64,000 bases of DNA from Shinella zoogloeoides (GCF_003574625.1 NZ_QNUJ01000005.1:186001-250000); one strand, 5' to 3'; counted from the stretch's first letter, positions 19,115-28,099 are shown. Translations and numbers: made by a program. The notes: generated by a model not told the origin, from the sequence alone.

Positions 19115-20545
19115 TCAGCCGGCCACGACCTTGCCGGGATTCATGATGCCGGCGGGGTCGAAGGCGTGCTTGACCCTTCGCATCAGGTCCATCTCGATCG
19201 GCTCGCGCACGGCGGCAAGCTCGTCGCGCTTCAACTGGCCGATGCCGTGCTCGGCGGAAATCGAGCCGTGATATTTCAGCACGATGCCGTGGACGAGATG
19301 GTTGATCTCGCGCCAGCGGTCCAGGAAGGCCTGCTTGTCCGCGCCCACGGGCTGGGAAATGTTGTAGTGGATATTGCCGTCGCCCATATGGCCGAAGGAG
19401 CAGATGCGCGCGCCGGGGATCGCCGCCATCACGGCCGCATCCGCCTCGGCCATGAAATCCGGGATGGAGGAGACCGGCACGGAAACGTCGTGCTTGATCG
19501 AGCCGCCCTCGGGCTTCTGCGCCGGCGACATGCTCTCGCGCATGTGCCACAGGGCCTTGCGCTGCTCTTCGCTCGAGGCGATGACGGCGTTCTCCACCAG
19601 CCCCGCCTCGACGCCTTCGGCCAGCAGCGCCTCCATCATGCGCGTCGCCGTCTCGGCGGCGTCGGAGGTCGATATGTCGATCAGCACGTACCAGTCGTGC
19701 CGCGTCGCGAGCGGATCGCGCACGCCGGGAATGTGCCGCGTGGTGAAATCGACGCCGAGGCGCGGCATCAGCTCGAAGCCGGTGAGTGCCGTGCCGCAGC
19801 GGCTGGAGGCGCGTTCGAAAAGGGCGAGCGCGTCCTTCACCGACTTCAGGCCGGCAAAGGCGACCTCGTGGCCGAGCGGGCGGGGGAAGAGCTTCAGCAC
19901 CGCGCCGGTGATGACGCCGAGCGTGCCTTCCGCGCCGATGAAGAGGTCGCGCAGGTCGTAGCCGGTATTGTCCTTCTTCAGCCGGCGAAGGCCGTTCCAG
20001 ACTTCGCCGGTCGGCAGCACGACCTCGAGGCCAAGGCAGAGGTGACGCATGTTGCCATAGGCGAGCACGGCGGTGCCGCCGGCATTGGTGGAGAGGTTGC
20101 CGCCGATCTGGCAGGAACCCTCCGAGCCGAGCGACAGGGGGAAGAGCCGGTCGACGGCCTCGGCCGCCTTGTGAATCTCCGCCAGCACGCAGCCGCCGTC
20201 CGCGACGATCACGTTGCCGACCGGATCGACGTCGCGGATGCGGTTGAGGCGGGAGAGCGAGAGCACCACGTCCGCCGCCCCCTCGCGCGGCACGCTGCCG
20301 CCGACATGGCCGGTATTGCCGCCCTGCGGCACGATGGCGGTGCGCGTTTCGGTGGCGAGCGCGAGGATCGCCGAGACTTCCCGCACCGAGCCCGGCCGCA
20401 GCACCAGCGGCGATGTGCCGTGATAGAGCCCGCGGCTTTCGACGAGATAGGGAGCGATGTCCCTGTCGTCGGAGAGCGCATAGCCGGGGCCGGTGATGTC
20501 CGCGAAGCGGGCGATGAGATCGGGGGAGAGCTTTGCCTGGACCAT
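19115..20545 (-). CDS. FAD-binding oxidase, D-2-hydroxyacid dehydrogenase type
   Basis: A 476-residue flavoprotein of the FAD-linked oxidase family (glycolate oxidase GlcD, D-lactate and D-2-hydroxyglutarate dehydrogenases). FAD-binding segments VPQGGNTGHVGGSVP, GGNLSTNAGGTAVLAYGN and FIGAEGTLGVITGA are present, and the C-terminal domain has SFGHMGDGNIHYN and AEHGIGQLKRDE with the metal and substrate histidines. The substrate within the 2-hydroxyacids is not resolved. It starts 10 bases after the Sua5-type gene and forms an operon with it. Its 3' end touches the DUF1217 gene. Confidence 0.9.
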   Translation of the reverse strand: MVQAKLSPDLIARFADITGPGYALSDDRDIAPYLVESRGLYHGTSPLVLRPGSVREVSAILALATETRTAIVPQGGNTGHVGGSVPREGAADVVLSLSRLNRIRDVDPVGNVIVADGGCVLAEIHKAAEAVDRLFPLSLGSEGSCQIGGNLSTNAGGTAVLAYGNMRHLCLGLEVVLPTGEVWNGLRRLKKDNTGYDLRDLFIGAEGTLGVITGAVLKLFPRPLGHEVAFAGLKSVKDALALFERASSRCGTALTGFELMPRLGVDFTTRHIPGVRDPLATRHDWYVLIDISTSDAAETATRMMEALLAEGVEAGLVENAVIASSEEQRKALWHMRESMSPAQKPEGGSIKHDVSVPVSSIPDFMAEADAAVMAAIPGARICSFGHMGDGNIHYNISQPVGADKQAFLDRWREINHLVHGIVLKYHGSISAEHGIGQLKRDELAAVREPIEMDLMRRVKHAFDPAGIMNPGKVVAG

Positions 20546-20555
20546 CTTGTTTCTC

Positions 20556-21530
20556 TCAGTTTCTCGGGGCGGCGGCGCGCTGCAGGCGGTCGTTGATCGC
20601 TTCGCCGAGGCCGGTCGCCGGGATCGGCGAGAAGGCGATGGAGCGCGCGCCCACGGCATCGGCCTTCTTCATGTAGCCGAAGAGGTTGGTGGCGGCTTCG
20701 GCAAGGTCGCCGGCCGGGCTGAGGTCGAGCACCAGCGCGGCTTCGGCCTCGCCGGGAAGCGCCTTGCCGCCGAAACGAATGAGCACCTCGCCGGGTTTCA
20801 CGTCGCTTGCGTCGAGCCGCACCGGCGCATCGGGGGCATAGTGCGAGGCGAGCATGCCGGGAGCCACGATCGTCGCGCCAGCCTTGTCGTTGCGCGTGAC
20901 GGGGCGGCCGATGACGCGCTCGATCTCGGCGGCGTCGAGCCCGCCGGGCCGCAGCAGCCGGATCGTCTCGCCCTCGACCTTGAGGATGGTGGATTCGAGG
21001 CCGACTTTCGCCGCGCCGCCGTCGAGCACCAGTTCCAGCCGGTCGCCGAAATCGTCGGCGACGTGGCGGGCGGTGGTTGGGCTGATGCGGCCGGAGGTGT
21101 TGGCGCTCGGGGCGGCGAGCGGCCGGTCGAAGGCGGCGAGCAGGCGGCTGGCGATGCCGGTCGGCACGCGGATGCCGACGGTGTCGAGCCCGGCGCGGGC
21201 CAGCGGATGGATGGGGCTTTCGGGGCGGACGGGCACGACCAGCGTCAGCGGGCCGGGCCAGAAGGCTTCGGCGAGGCGGCGCGACAGCGGGTCGAAGACC
21301 GCGTGCCGCTCCGCCATGGCGAGATCCGCCATGTGGCAGATCAGCGGGTTGAAGCGCGGGCGGCCCTTCATTTCATAGATGCGGGTGATCGCCTGCGGAT
21401 TGGTGGCGTCGGCGGCAAGGCCGTAGACGGTCTCCGTCGGAATGGCGACGGGCACGCCCCGCCCGAGGATTTCCACGGCGCGCGCCAGCGCCGTCTCCGC
21501 ATCCGTCCGCGTATCAACGATATCCGCCAT
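20556..21530 (-). CDS. L-threonylcarbamoyladenylate synthase (Sua5 type)
   Basis: Makes threonylcarbamoyl-AMP from threonine, bicarbonate and ATP for the t6A37 modification of ANN-decoding tRNAs. The N-terminal YrdC domain shows PVAIPTETVYGLAADA and YEMKGRPRFNPLICH. With 324 residues it has the additional C-terminal Sua5 domain that short TsaC proteins lack. Operon with the downstream oxidase appears to be positional only. Confidence 0.95.
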   Translation of the reverse strand: MADIVDTRTDAETALARAVEILGRGVPVAIPTETVYGLAADATNPQAITRIYEMKGRPRFNPLICHMADLAMAERHAVFDPLSRRLAEAFWPGPLTLVVPVRPESPIHPLARAGLDTVGIRVPTGIASRLLAAFDRPLAAPSANTSGRISPTTARHVADDFGDRLELVLDGGAAKVGLESTILKVEGETIRLLRPGGLDAAEIERVIGRPVTRNDKAGATIVAPGMLASHYAPDAPVRLDASDVKPGEVLIRFGGKALPGEAEAALVLDLSPAGDLAEAATNLFGYMKKADAVGARSIAFSPIPATGLGEAINDRLQRAAAPRN

Positions 21531-21686
21531 GTCGTCCTTCCGTCGCTTTCGGCTTCCTTTACAGGGCTTTGGCCGGCAATGCCAAGGCCGAAGCGCTTGG
21601 CTAAAATTCGAGCGACCGGATTAGAGCGGTCGAAAGAGCCGCCTGTTATGGAAGGCTGAGAATTCCCGCAGGCAGGTTCCCGTCCC

Positions 21687-22751
21687 ATGGCTCAGAAGAA
21701 ATCCTCGACGACCGATATCACGCTCCGGATCGCAGCGGCGATGAAGCAGATGGGCATCGACGGCCTGCCGCGCAATTACGAGCTGGTCTACGAGGCCTAT
21801 GCGGGCAGCAATCCGGATCTCGTGCGCGATTTCATCGCGCTCGGCAAGTACAAGACCCAGGCGGCGCTCGACGAGCTCGGCCGCAAGTACCTGCCGCACC
21901 AGCACGAGGCGAGCGTTTTGCAGCGCTCGGCGGGCGCCATCAGCAACGAGATGAGCAACTTCATGGACCTGCTCAGCCAGGAACGGTCCTCGCTCAACGA
22001 TTATGGCCGCCTGATCGGCGAGGCCTCGCAGGTCATCCGCAATGCCGGCGGCCTTGGCGAGGGCGCGCTCGGCAGCTCGCTCGAAGCCCTGCAGCGGGCG
22101 ACGGAGCTGCGCGTCAGCCACACGGCGGAAATGGCGGAGAAGGTCGCCGCGCAATCGGCCGTGATGGACGGCATCCAGAAGGAGATGGCGGAATTCGAGG
22201 CGATGAAATTCGTCGATCCGCCGACGAAGCTCGGCAACCGCCGCGCCTTCAACAAGGCGCTCGCCCGCGTCTATGCCAATCCCGAGCTGCCCATGCTCTG
22301 CGGCGTGGCGATCGCCGAGGTCGATGCCGAGCGCCGCTTCACGTCCGGCCAGATCGAGGCGCTTTCGGACCATCTCGTGACCTTCTACGGCGGGCTCATC
22401 CGCCAGGCCTTCCCGGCAAGCGACCTTGCCGTGCGCTTCGACGGCCTGCGCTTCGGCTTCCTCTTCCAGACGGCGGACGAGGGCGAGGCGACGCGGCTCG
22501 TCGATCTCCTGCGCGCGGCCTTCCAGACCGTGGCGCTGCGCGATCCGCGCACCGGGCGCAATCTCGGCAACCTCACGCTGTCGACGGGGCTTTGCATGTC
22601 GGACCGGGCGGAAAGCGCGCTCGACCTGACATCCGCCTGCGAGCGGGCGCTTGCCGAGGCGAAGGCGGCGGGCGGCGACCAGACGGTCGTCTACGGCCGC
22701 GGCGACGAGGTGCCGGCCGGCAAGGAATGGATGCTCTACCGGGCGTCGTGA
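21687..22751 (+). CDS. Degenerate GGDEF-domain protein
   Basis: A 354-residue soluble protein. The N-terminal 150 residues are helical. The C-terminal part begins with DPPTKLGNRRAFNKAL (about residue 173), matching the D.LT.L.NRR.F entry of GGDEF domains. Where the signature RYGGDEF should stand, near residue 250, the sequence is VRFDGLRFGFLF. The catalytic GGDEF residues are thus lost, so it should not make c-di-GMP; it may bind a nucleotide or act as a signalling partner. No membrane segment. Its 3' end is 5 bases from the converging gene. Confidence 0.8.
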   Translation: MAQKKSSTTDITLRIAAAMKQMGIDGLPRNYELVYEAYAGSNPDLVRDFIALGKYKTQAALDELGRKYLPHQHEASVLQRSAGAISNEMSNFMDLLSQERSSLNDYGRLIGEASQVIRNAGGLGEGALGSSLEALQRATELRVSHTAEMAEKVAAQSAVMDGIQKEMAEFEAMKFVDPPTKLGNRRAFNKALARVYANPELPMLCGVAIAEVDAERRFTSGQIEALSDHLVTFYGGLIRQAFPASDLAVRFDGLRFGFLFQTADEGEATRLVDLLRAAFQTVALRDPRTGRNLGNLTLSTGLCMSDRAESALDLTSACERALAEAKAAGGDQTVVYGRGDEVPAGKEWMLYRAS

Positions 22752-22756
22752 ATGGA

Positions 22757-23362
22757 CTACAGCGTCTGGATGACCTTGCGCAGCGCCTCGTCGCGCGCGC
22801 CGAGCATCAGCACGTTCTTCATCGCCAGCTTCGGATCGTCCGTGCGGAAGATCACGCCGTTGCCGCGCACCGTGCGGTCGATCGTGAGGCGACCTTCCTC
22901 CTGCGTCGGGGCGATGGCGACGGCGAAATACATGCGGCCGGGCTTGCGCGATATGCCGGCGAAGAACTGGTCCTCGTCGCCGATCTCGGCCAGGAAATTG
23001 GCCATGTAGAAGGCCCATTGCACGTTTTCGAATTCCGCGAAGCGGCTGTTGGCGACGGTGATGTGGCAATAGCCGAGATGCGGCGTCCCGGCCAGCGTGC
23101 GGTGGAAGACCAGCTTGGGAAAGCGGATCGACCGATGGAAGCCGTTGATGCGCTCATGGGTGATGTCGCCGGCGCGCTCCAGCTTGCGGCCGGTGCGCTC
23201 GGCCACTTCCTGGTAGCTGAGATAGCGCTTCTCGCTCGGGCTCCAGGCGATGCTCCGGTCGATGCGGCCGGTGCGCAGGAACTCCGTGTGCACGGCGGAT
23301 CGGGGCGGATTGGCCCGCTTGAAGGCGACGGCGTCGTAGTACCGGAATTTCGTCTGCTGCAC
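22757..23362 (-). CDS. Hypothetical protein, about 201 residues
   Basis: I do not recognise the family with confidence. The protein (from GTG 23362, preceded by GGAG) is soluble, basic and lacks signal or membrane segments. A recognisable middle part reads FPKLVFHRTLAGTPHLGYCH and a later one FLAEIGDEDQFFAGIS. Composition and codon use match the neighbours, so it is a real gene. A TTG at 23398 would add 12 residues. Confidence 0.7.
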   Translation of the reverse strand: MQQTKFRYYDAVAFKRANPPRSAVHTEFLRTGRIDRSIAWSPSEKRYLSYQEVAERTGRKLERAGDITHERINGFHRSIRFPKLVFHRTLAGTPHLGYCHITVANSRFAEFENVQWAFYMANFLAEIGDEDQFFAGISRKPGRMYFAVAIAPTQEEGRLTIDRTVRGNGVIFRTDDPKLAMKNVLMLGARDEALRKVIQTL

Positions 23363-23664
23363 GCCTCGGGCACTCCATCCACGCGTCCTGTCCGGCAAAA
23401 GTTTATGGAAACGTCGTTAAGTATTTGTTTCAACCCGCGACGTCGCAAACCCGTAAGGAATATGGTCGCAATATGACAAGGGTCGTCGCTCCGGTGCCGG
23501 TGGGTCGAAAGAGCGGGAAAAGCTCCCGGATTTGAAGCCTATCCATATGAGATATCAGGTGAAATAGAGGCCGGAGGTATCGATCTCCATGGTTGTGGCC
23601 TGTCGTCAAATCAAGAGGCCGTGTCGTTTTCCGGCATGCCGTTCGGGCGTAGTTGCGCTTAGAT

Positions 23665-23845
23665 AGGTCTACTCAAGGCGTCACCCTCGGCAGAGGGCGC
23701 GAAAATTGGGAAGCCGGTTGAATTCCGGCGCTGCCCCCGCAACGGTGTTGGAGGCGTGGAGAGGCCGACGGAGGAGGAACCCGGAAGGCGCCGCGACAGT
23801 CCCGAAAGGACGCTCCTCAGCCCGGAAACCAGCCTGGAGGAACGA
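23665..23845 (+). ncRNA. Cobalamin riboswitch
   Basis: The stretch contains the conserved aptamer core: GGGAAGCCGG (23708-23717), the B12 box CCGGCGCTGCCCCCGCAAC (23725-23743) and the 3' part CAGCCCGGAAACCAGCCTG (23818-23836). These match the cobalamin riboswitch consensus in order and spacing. The aptamer ends at GGAGG (23836-23840), a ready-made Shine-Dalgarno, which could be masked when cobalamin binds. It lies in the leader of the Rieske oxygenase gene at 23955, with no other gene between. Ligand binding normally lowers expression of the gene downstream. Confidence 0.93.
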
Positions 23846-23849
23846 TCGT

Positions 23850-23909
23850 GACGGCTGCGGCGGGCGGCCGGGAAGCGTGCAGTTCCGGGCCTGGCGCCCG
23901 GGGGCCGTC
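23850..23909 (+). promoter_or_regulatory. GC-rich hairpin in the riboswitch expression platform
   Basis: GACGGC (23850-23855) pairs with GCCGTC (23904-23909), and CGGGCG (23861-23866) with CGCCCG (23895-23900), forming a long stem between the aptamer and the oxygenase start. There is no T run. It may control read-through or ribosome access to the GAGGA before 23955. Confidence 0.5.
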
Positions 23910-23954
23910 TCCTTCCGTACGCCTCGGCGAATTTGGATATCTGAGGATCCCGGC

Positions 23955-25199
23955 ATGGACATTCGCAGCGACGTGCTCCGCAAGCTCAAGAACCGGCGCG
24001 AAGGCTACAGCCTCGAGCAGGCCTTCTACACCGACCCCGATTACTACAAGCTCGACCTGGAGACGATCTGGTACCGCGACTGGCTGTTCGTCGGCCACGA
24101 TTGCGAGATCCCGAAGGCCGGCAACTATTTCACCGTGCAGGTCGGCGACTATCCCGTCGTCATCACCCGCGACCGCGCTGGCACCGTGCGCGCGCTGCAC
24201 AATGCCTGCCGCCATCGCGGCTCGCGCGTCTGCTCGCAGCACAGGGGCAGCGCCGCCAAGCTCGTCTGTCCCTATCACCAGTGGACCTATGAACTCGACG
24301 GTTCGCTGCTCTTCGCCCGCCACATGGACGAGAATTTCGACAAGAGCGAGCATGGCCTGAAGCCGGTCCATTGCCAGACGGTCGGCGGCTACATCTTCAT
24401 CTGTCTCGCCGAGGAAGCGCCGGACTTCGCGCCCTTCGTCTCGCTCGTCGAGCCCTATATCGCCCGCCACCGTCTCGGCGAGACGAAGATCGCCTTCGAA
24501 AGCACCATCGTCGAGAAGGGCAACTGGAAGCTCGTCTGGGAGAACAACCGCGAGTGCTACCACTGCGCGGCCAACCATCCGGAGCTCTGCCGCACCTATC
24601 CGGAAGCGCCGAGCGCGACCGGCGTGCAGGGCGCGCAGGACGATCCGGAAATCTCCGGCCACTGGGCCAAGTGCGAGGCCGCCGGCCTGCCGAGCCAGTT
24701 CCGCATGTCGCCGACCGGCCAGTTCCGCGCCGCGCGCATGCCGCTCATCCAGGACGCCGAGAGCTACACCATGTCCGGCGCCCGCGCCGTGCAGCGCCCG
24801 CTCTCCAGCGACGTTCTGGAAAGCCATATCGGCGCGCTGCTGCTCTTCCACTATCCGACGACTTGGAACCACGTTCTGGCCGACCATGCCATCACCTTCC
24901 GCGTGCTGCCGCTCGGTCCCGAACTGACCCAGGTCACGACCAAGTGGCTGGTCAACAAGGATGCGGTGGAAGGCGTCGACTACCGTCTCGACGAGCTCAC
25001 CCATGTCTGGACCGAGACCAACGACCAGGACCGCCGGATCGTCGAGGAAAACGCCTTCGGCATCCGCTCCCCGGCCTACGAGCCCGGCCCGTACTCGCCC
25101 GTCGACGAAGGCGGCGTCATGCAGTTCGTCGAATGGTATTCGAACTTCATGGTCGACCGGCTCGACGGCTCGAAGCAGACGCTCTCGCGGGTAGCATGA
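23955..25199 (+). CDS. gbcA: Rieske oxygenase, glycine betaine demethylase-like alpha subunit
   Basis: A 414-residue aromatic-ring-hydroxylase-type oxygenase closest in pattern to GbcA, which demethylates glycine betaine to dimethylglycine with release of formaldehyde. Rieske cluster ligands are Cys85, His87, Cys105 and His108 (CRHRG ... CPYHQW). Catalytic iron ligands are in NRECYHCAANHPEL (His203, His208). The reductase follows one base after the stop. The frame is open upstream into the riboswitch, but GAGGA before ATG 23955 and the family N-terminus set the start. Related stachydrine or carnitine oxygenases are possible alternatives for the substrate. Confidence 0.85.
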   Translation: MDIRSDVLRKLKNRREGYSLEQAFYTDPDYYKLDLETIWYRDWLFVGHDCEIPKAGNYFTVQVGDYPVVITRDRAGTVRALHNACRHRGSRVCSQHRGSAAKLVCPYHQWTYELDGSLLFARHMDENFDKSEHGLKPVHCQTVGGYIFICLAEEAPDFAPFVSLVEPYIARHRLGETKIAFESTIVEKGNWKLVWENNRECYHCAANHPELCRTYPEAPSATGVQGAQDDPEISGHWAKCEAAGLPSQFRMSPTGQFRAARMPLIQDAESYTMSGARAVQRPLSSDVLESHIGALLLFHYPTTWNHVLADHAITFRVLPLGPELTQVTTKWLVNKDAVEGVDYRLDELTHVWTETNDQDRRIVEENAFGIRSPAYEPGPYSPVDEGGVMQFVEWYSNFMVDRLDGSKQTLSRVA

Positions 25200-25200
25200 C

Positions 25201-26301
25201 ATGAGTGCCAGCCACTTCCGCCACTTCGACGAACTCCATCCGTGGAACGACCGGCAGAACCTGCTGGAATGCATCGCCGCCACGGTGGAGACGGCGGACG
25301 TGATGACATTCACCTTCCGCTCCGATCGCGACAACTGGTTCCGGTATCTGCCGGGCCAGTTCGTCACGCTCGAACTGCCGGTCTCGGAAGACGAGCCGGT
25401 AATGCGGACCTATACGCTGTCCTCGACGCCCTCCCGCCCCTATGCCGTCTCCGTGACGGTGAAGGCGCAGAAGAACTCGATCGGCACGCGCTGGATGTTC
25501 GACAATCTGCGCCCCGGCGTGAAGCTGAAGGCCTTCGGGCCGCTCGGCGACTTCTCCTTCGTGCGCCATCCGGGCGAGAAATACCTCTTCATCTCCGCCG
25601 GCTCCGGCATCACGCCGATGATGTCGATGACGCGCTGGATGGCCGATTGTGCGCCGCAGTCCGACGTCGCCTTCGTCACCTGCGCCCGCAAGCCGGAGGA
25701 TCTCCTGTTCAAGGGGGAGCTCGAATATATCGCCGCGCACATGCCGCAGCTCTCGCTCGGCTTCGTCGTCGAGGGACATAACCCGCGCGACGGCTGGCAC
25801 GGGCTGCGCGGCCGCATCGATGCGGCGCGGCTGACGCTGATGGCGCCCGATTTCCGCGAGCGCACCATCTTCTGCTGCGGGCCGGAGCCCTTCATGCGCG
25901 GCGTTCGCGACATGCTGAAGGTCTGCGGCTTCGACATGGAGCGCTACCACGAGGAGAGCTTCCAGCCGGCCGCCGCGCCCGCCCCGGAAGAGATCGCCAT
26001 CCGCGCCGGCGCCGGCGAGGCGGAGGTGGATGCCGACGCGGTCGCCACCATCACCTTCACCATGGCCGGCAAGGAAGCCAAATGCCCACCCGGCCAGACC
26101 ATCCTGCAGACGGCCCGCGCGGCGGGCGTGCGCATCGGCGCGGCCTGCGAGGGCGGCCTGTGCGGCACCTGCCGCGTCATGAAGGTCTCGGGCGAAGTCG
26201 ACATGCGCCACAATGGCGGCATTCTCGATGACGAGATCGAGGAGGGCTATATCCTCGCTTGCTGCTCGCGGCCCATCGGGGATGTCTCCATCGAGGCGTG
26301 A
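25201..26301 (+). CDS. gbcB: Ferredoxin-NAD(P) reductase partner of the Rieske oxygenase (GbcB-like)
   Basis: A 366-residue electron-transfer protein that passes electrons from NAD(P)H to the oxygenase. It has an FAD domain (MRTYTLSSTPSRPY), an NAD-binding domain (GSGITPMMSMTRWM), and a C-terminal plant-type [2Fe-2S] ferredoxin domain with CEGGLCGTC and a later CC pair. The order FAD-NAD-2Fe2S is that of GbcB and of hybrid-cluster-protein reductases. It is adjacent to gbcA and in the same transcript, downstream of the cobalamin riboswitch. Confidence 0.87.
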   Translation: MSASHFRHFDELHPWNDRQNLLECIAATVETADVMTFTFRSDRDNWFRYLPGQFVTLELPVSEDEPVMRTYTLSSTPSRPYAVSVTVKAQKNSIGTRWMFDNLRPGVKLKAFGPLGDFSFVRHPGEKYLFISAGSGITPMMSMTRWMADCAPQSDVAFVTCARKPEDLLFKGELEYIAAHMPQLSLGFVVEGHNPRDGWHGLRGRIDAARLTLMAPDFRERTIFCCGPEPFMRGVRDMLKVCGFDMERYHEESFQPAAAPAPEEIAIRAGAGEAEVDADAVATITFTMAGKEAKCPPGQTILQTARAAGVRIGAACEGGLCGTCRVMKVSGEVDMRHNGGILDDEIEEGYILACCSRPIGDVSIEA

Positions 26302-26329
26302 GGCCGCGCTTCCTCTTCCATCGGCGTGG

Positions 26330-26378
26330 TCATGCCGTGCGGATGGATGCTCGGGTCGAGCCCGAGCATGACGAAGGA
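26330..26378. repeat. Palindromic repeat (GCTCGGGTCGAGCCCGAGC type)
   Basis: The centre GCTCGGGTCGAGCCCGAGC is a hairpin flanked by CATGCCGTG and ATGACGAAGGAGAAG. Related copies lie at 26480-26575 and 46455-46506. This is a family of short intergenic repeats widespread in Rhizobiales. Confidence 0.6.
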
Positions 26379-26404
26379 GAAGGGACAGGGCGTCGTTAAG
26401 CAAG

Positions 26405-26433
26405 AAGGCCGCGGAGCAACCCGCGGCCTTTTT
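26405..26433 (+). terminator. Intrinsic terminator of gbcAB
   Basis: AAGGCCGCGG (26405-26414) pairs with CCGCGGCCTT (26421-26430) across AGCAAC, followed by TTT. This is a standard rho-independent terminator 104 bases after the gbcB stop. Confidence 0.85.
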
Positions 26434-26479
26434 CGTTATGAAGACGCTCTCTTGCGGTGAGCCTCGCCTCACTCACTGC

Positions 26480-26575
26480 CGTCATCCTCGGGCTCGACCC
26501 GAGGATCCACGTCACGAGCGAGGCCATGCCGTGGGGATGCATGGTCGGGTCAAGCTCGACTATGACGAAGGGGAG
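26480..26575. repeat. Second copy of GCTCGGG-type palindromic repeat
   Basis: The sequence contains CCTCGGGCTCGACCCGAGG and later GGTCGGGTCAAGCTCGACTATG, then GACGAAGGGGAGG. It resembles the element at 26330-26378 in reverse arrangement, and lies downstream of lysS. No gene is present in 26302-26605. Confidence 0.6.
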
Positions 26576-26605
26576 GACGCGTCCTCCCTTCCGCAACGAA
26601 GCGTG

Positions 26606-28099
26606 TCAGTCCGCCTTCGCCCGGCGCGCCGGGAAGAGGATGACGTCGCGGATCGACGGCGCGTTGGTCAACAGCATGATCAGGCGGTCGACGCCGATGC
26701 CGAGGCCGCCGGCGGGCGGCATGCCCTGGTCGATGGCGTCGAGGAACTCGTCATCGAGCTGCTTGGCCTTCTCGCCGCGGGCATGGGCCTGCTCAAGCTG
26801 CTCGACCATGCGGGCGCGCTGCTCTTCCGGGTCGTTCAGCTCGGAGAAAGCGTTGCCGAGTTCCCAGGTGTTGCAATAGGTCTCGAAACGCTCGACGAGG
26901 CGCGGCTCGCCCGGCACTTCCTTGGCGAAGGGCGAGATGTCCTTCGGGAAATGCGTGACGTGGCTCGGCTGGATCAGCGCCGGCTCGACCTTCTCCTCGA
27001 AAATGAAGGCGAGGCATTCGCCCCAGGTCCAGTCCTTCTCGATCTCGAAGCCGGCGGCCCTGGCGGCGGCGCGGGCTTCCTCGTCCGTCTTGATGGCGAG
27101 GAAGTCGATGCCGGTTACTTCCTTCACCGCATCGGGCATCGGCACGCGCTTGAACGGACCCTTGAAGGAGATTTCCTTGTCGCCATAGGCGAATTCGGTC
27201 GAGCCGTGGATCTTCACCGCAAGCTCGGCGAACAGGCGTTCCACGAGGTCCATGATGTCCTCGTAGTCGGCATAGGCCCAGTAGCACTCCATCATCGTGA
27301 ATTCGGGATTGTGCCTTGTCGACACGCCCTCGTTACGGAAGTTGCGGTTGATCTCGAACACCTTGTCGGTGAGGCCGGAGACCAGCGTGCGCTTGAGGAA
27401 CAGTTCCGGCGCGATGCGCAGGAACATGTCCAGCTTCAGCGTGTTGTGGTGCGTCTTGAAGGGCTCGGCCGTCGCGCCGCCATAGACCGAATGCAGCATG
27501 GGCGTCTCGACTTCCATGAAGCCGTCGTTCTCCATGAAGCGGCGGATGCCGGAAACGATCTTCGAGCGCTGCTGGAAGCGGAGCTTGGACTCCTCGTTGC
27601 TCATGATATCGAGGTGGCGCTTGCGATAGCGGATCTCGATGTCGGCAATGCCATTCCACTTCTCCGGCATGGGAAGAAGCGACTTCGTCAGCATGACGAT
27701 CTCATGGGCATTGATCGTCAGCTCGCCGCGCTTGGTGCGGCGCACCGCGCCGGTCACGCCGATAATGTCGCCGAGGTCGATCATCGGCAGCAGGTTGCGG
27801 GCCTCCTCCGGCGTCGTGTCCTTGTGGCTGAAGATCTGGATCTTGCCCGAGGCGTCATGGATATCCATGAACATGCCGGAATTGCGCGAGGAATAGACGC
27901 GGCCGGCGACGGTCACGATGTCGCCGCTCTCCGTGTCGAGCTCCAGGCCCTCGTATTTTTCCGCAAGCTCCGCATTGGTCATCGTGCGGTGGAAATGCGC
28001 CGGATAGACGTCGCCGATCGTCTCGCGCAGCTGGGCGAGCTTCTGGCGGCGGACTTCCGTCGGATCGGAGGAGAGGGCGGTTTCTGTCTTGTCGTTCAT
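26606..28099 (-). CDS. lysS: Lysyl-tRNA synthetase, class II
   Basis: Charges tRNA-Lys. The 497-residue protein has the N-terminal anticodon-binding OB fold and class II motifs including HNPEFTMMECYWAYADYED (motif 2) and GLGIGVDRLIMLLT (motif 3, near the C-terminus). Length is normal for class II LysRS. It begins 13 bases after gltX ends, so both form an operon. Confidence 0.97.
   Translation of the reverse strand: MNDKTETALSSDPTEVRRQKLAQLRETIGDVYPAHFHRTMTNAELAEKYEGLELDTESGDIVTVAGRVYSSRNSGMFMDIHDASGKIQIFSHKDTTPEEARNLLPMIDLGDIIGVTGAVRRTKRGELTINAHEIVMLTKSLLPMPEKWNGIADIEIRYRKRHLDIMSNEESKLRFQQRSKIVSGIRRFMENDGFMEVETPMLHSVYGGATAEPFKTHHNTLKLDMFLRIAPELFLKRTLVSGLTDKVFEINRNFRNEGVSTRHNPEFTMMECYWAYADYEDIMDLVERLFAELAVKIHGSTEFAYGDKEISFKGPFKRVPMPDAVKEVTGIDFLAIKTDEEARAAARAAGFEIEKDWTWGECLAFIFEEKVEPALIQPSHVTHFPKDISPFAKEVPGEPRLVERFETYCNTWELGNAFSELNDPEEQRARMVEQLEQAHARGEKAKQLDDEFLDAIDQGMPPAGGLGIGVDRLIMLLTNAPSIRDVILFPARRAKAD

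Noticed and set aside
23706-23954. N-terminal extension of gbcA in the same frame
   Set aside because: It lies on the riboswitch, has no family similarity, and the ATG at 23955 matches the known N-terminus of this family.
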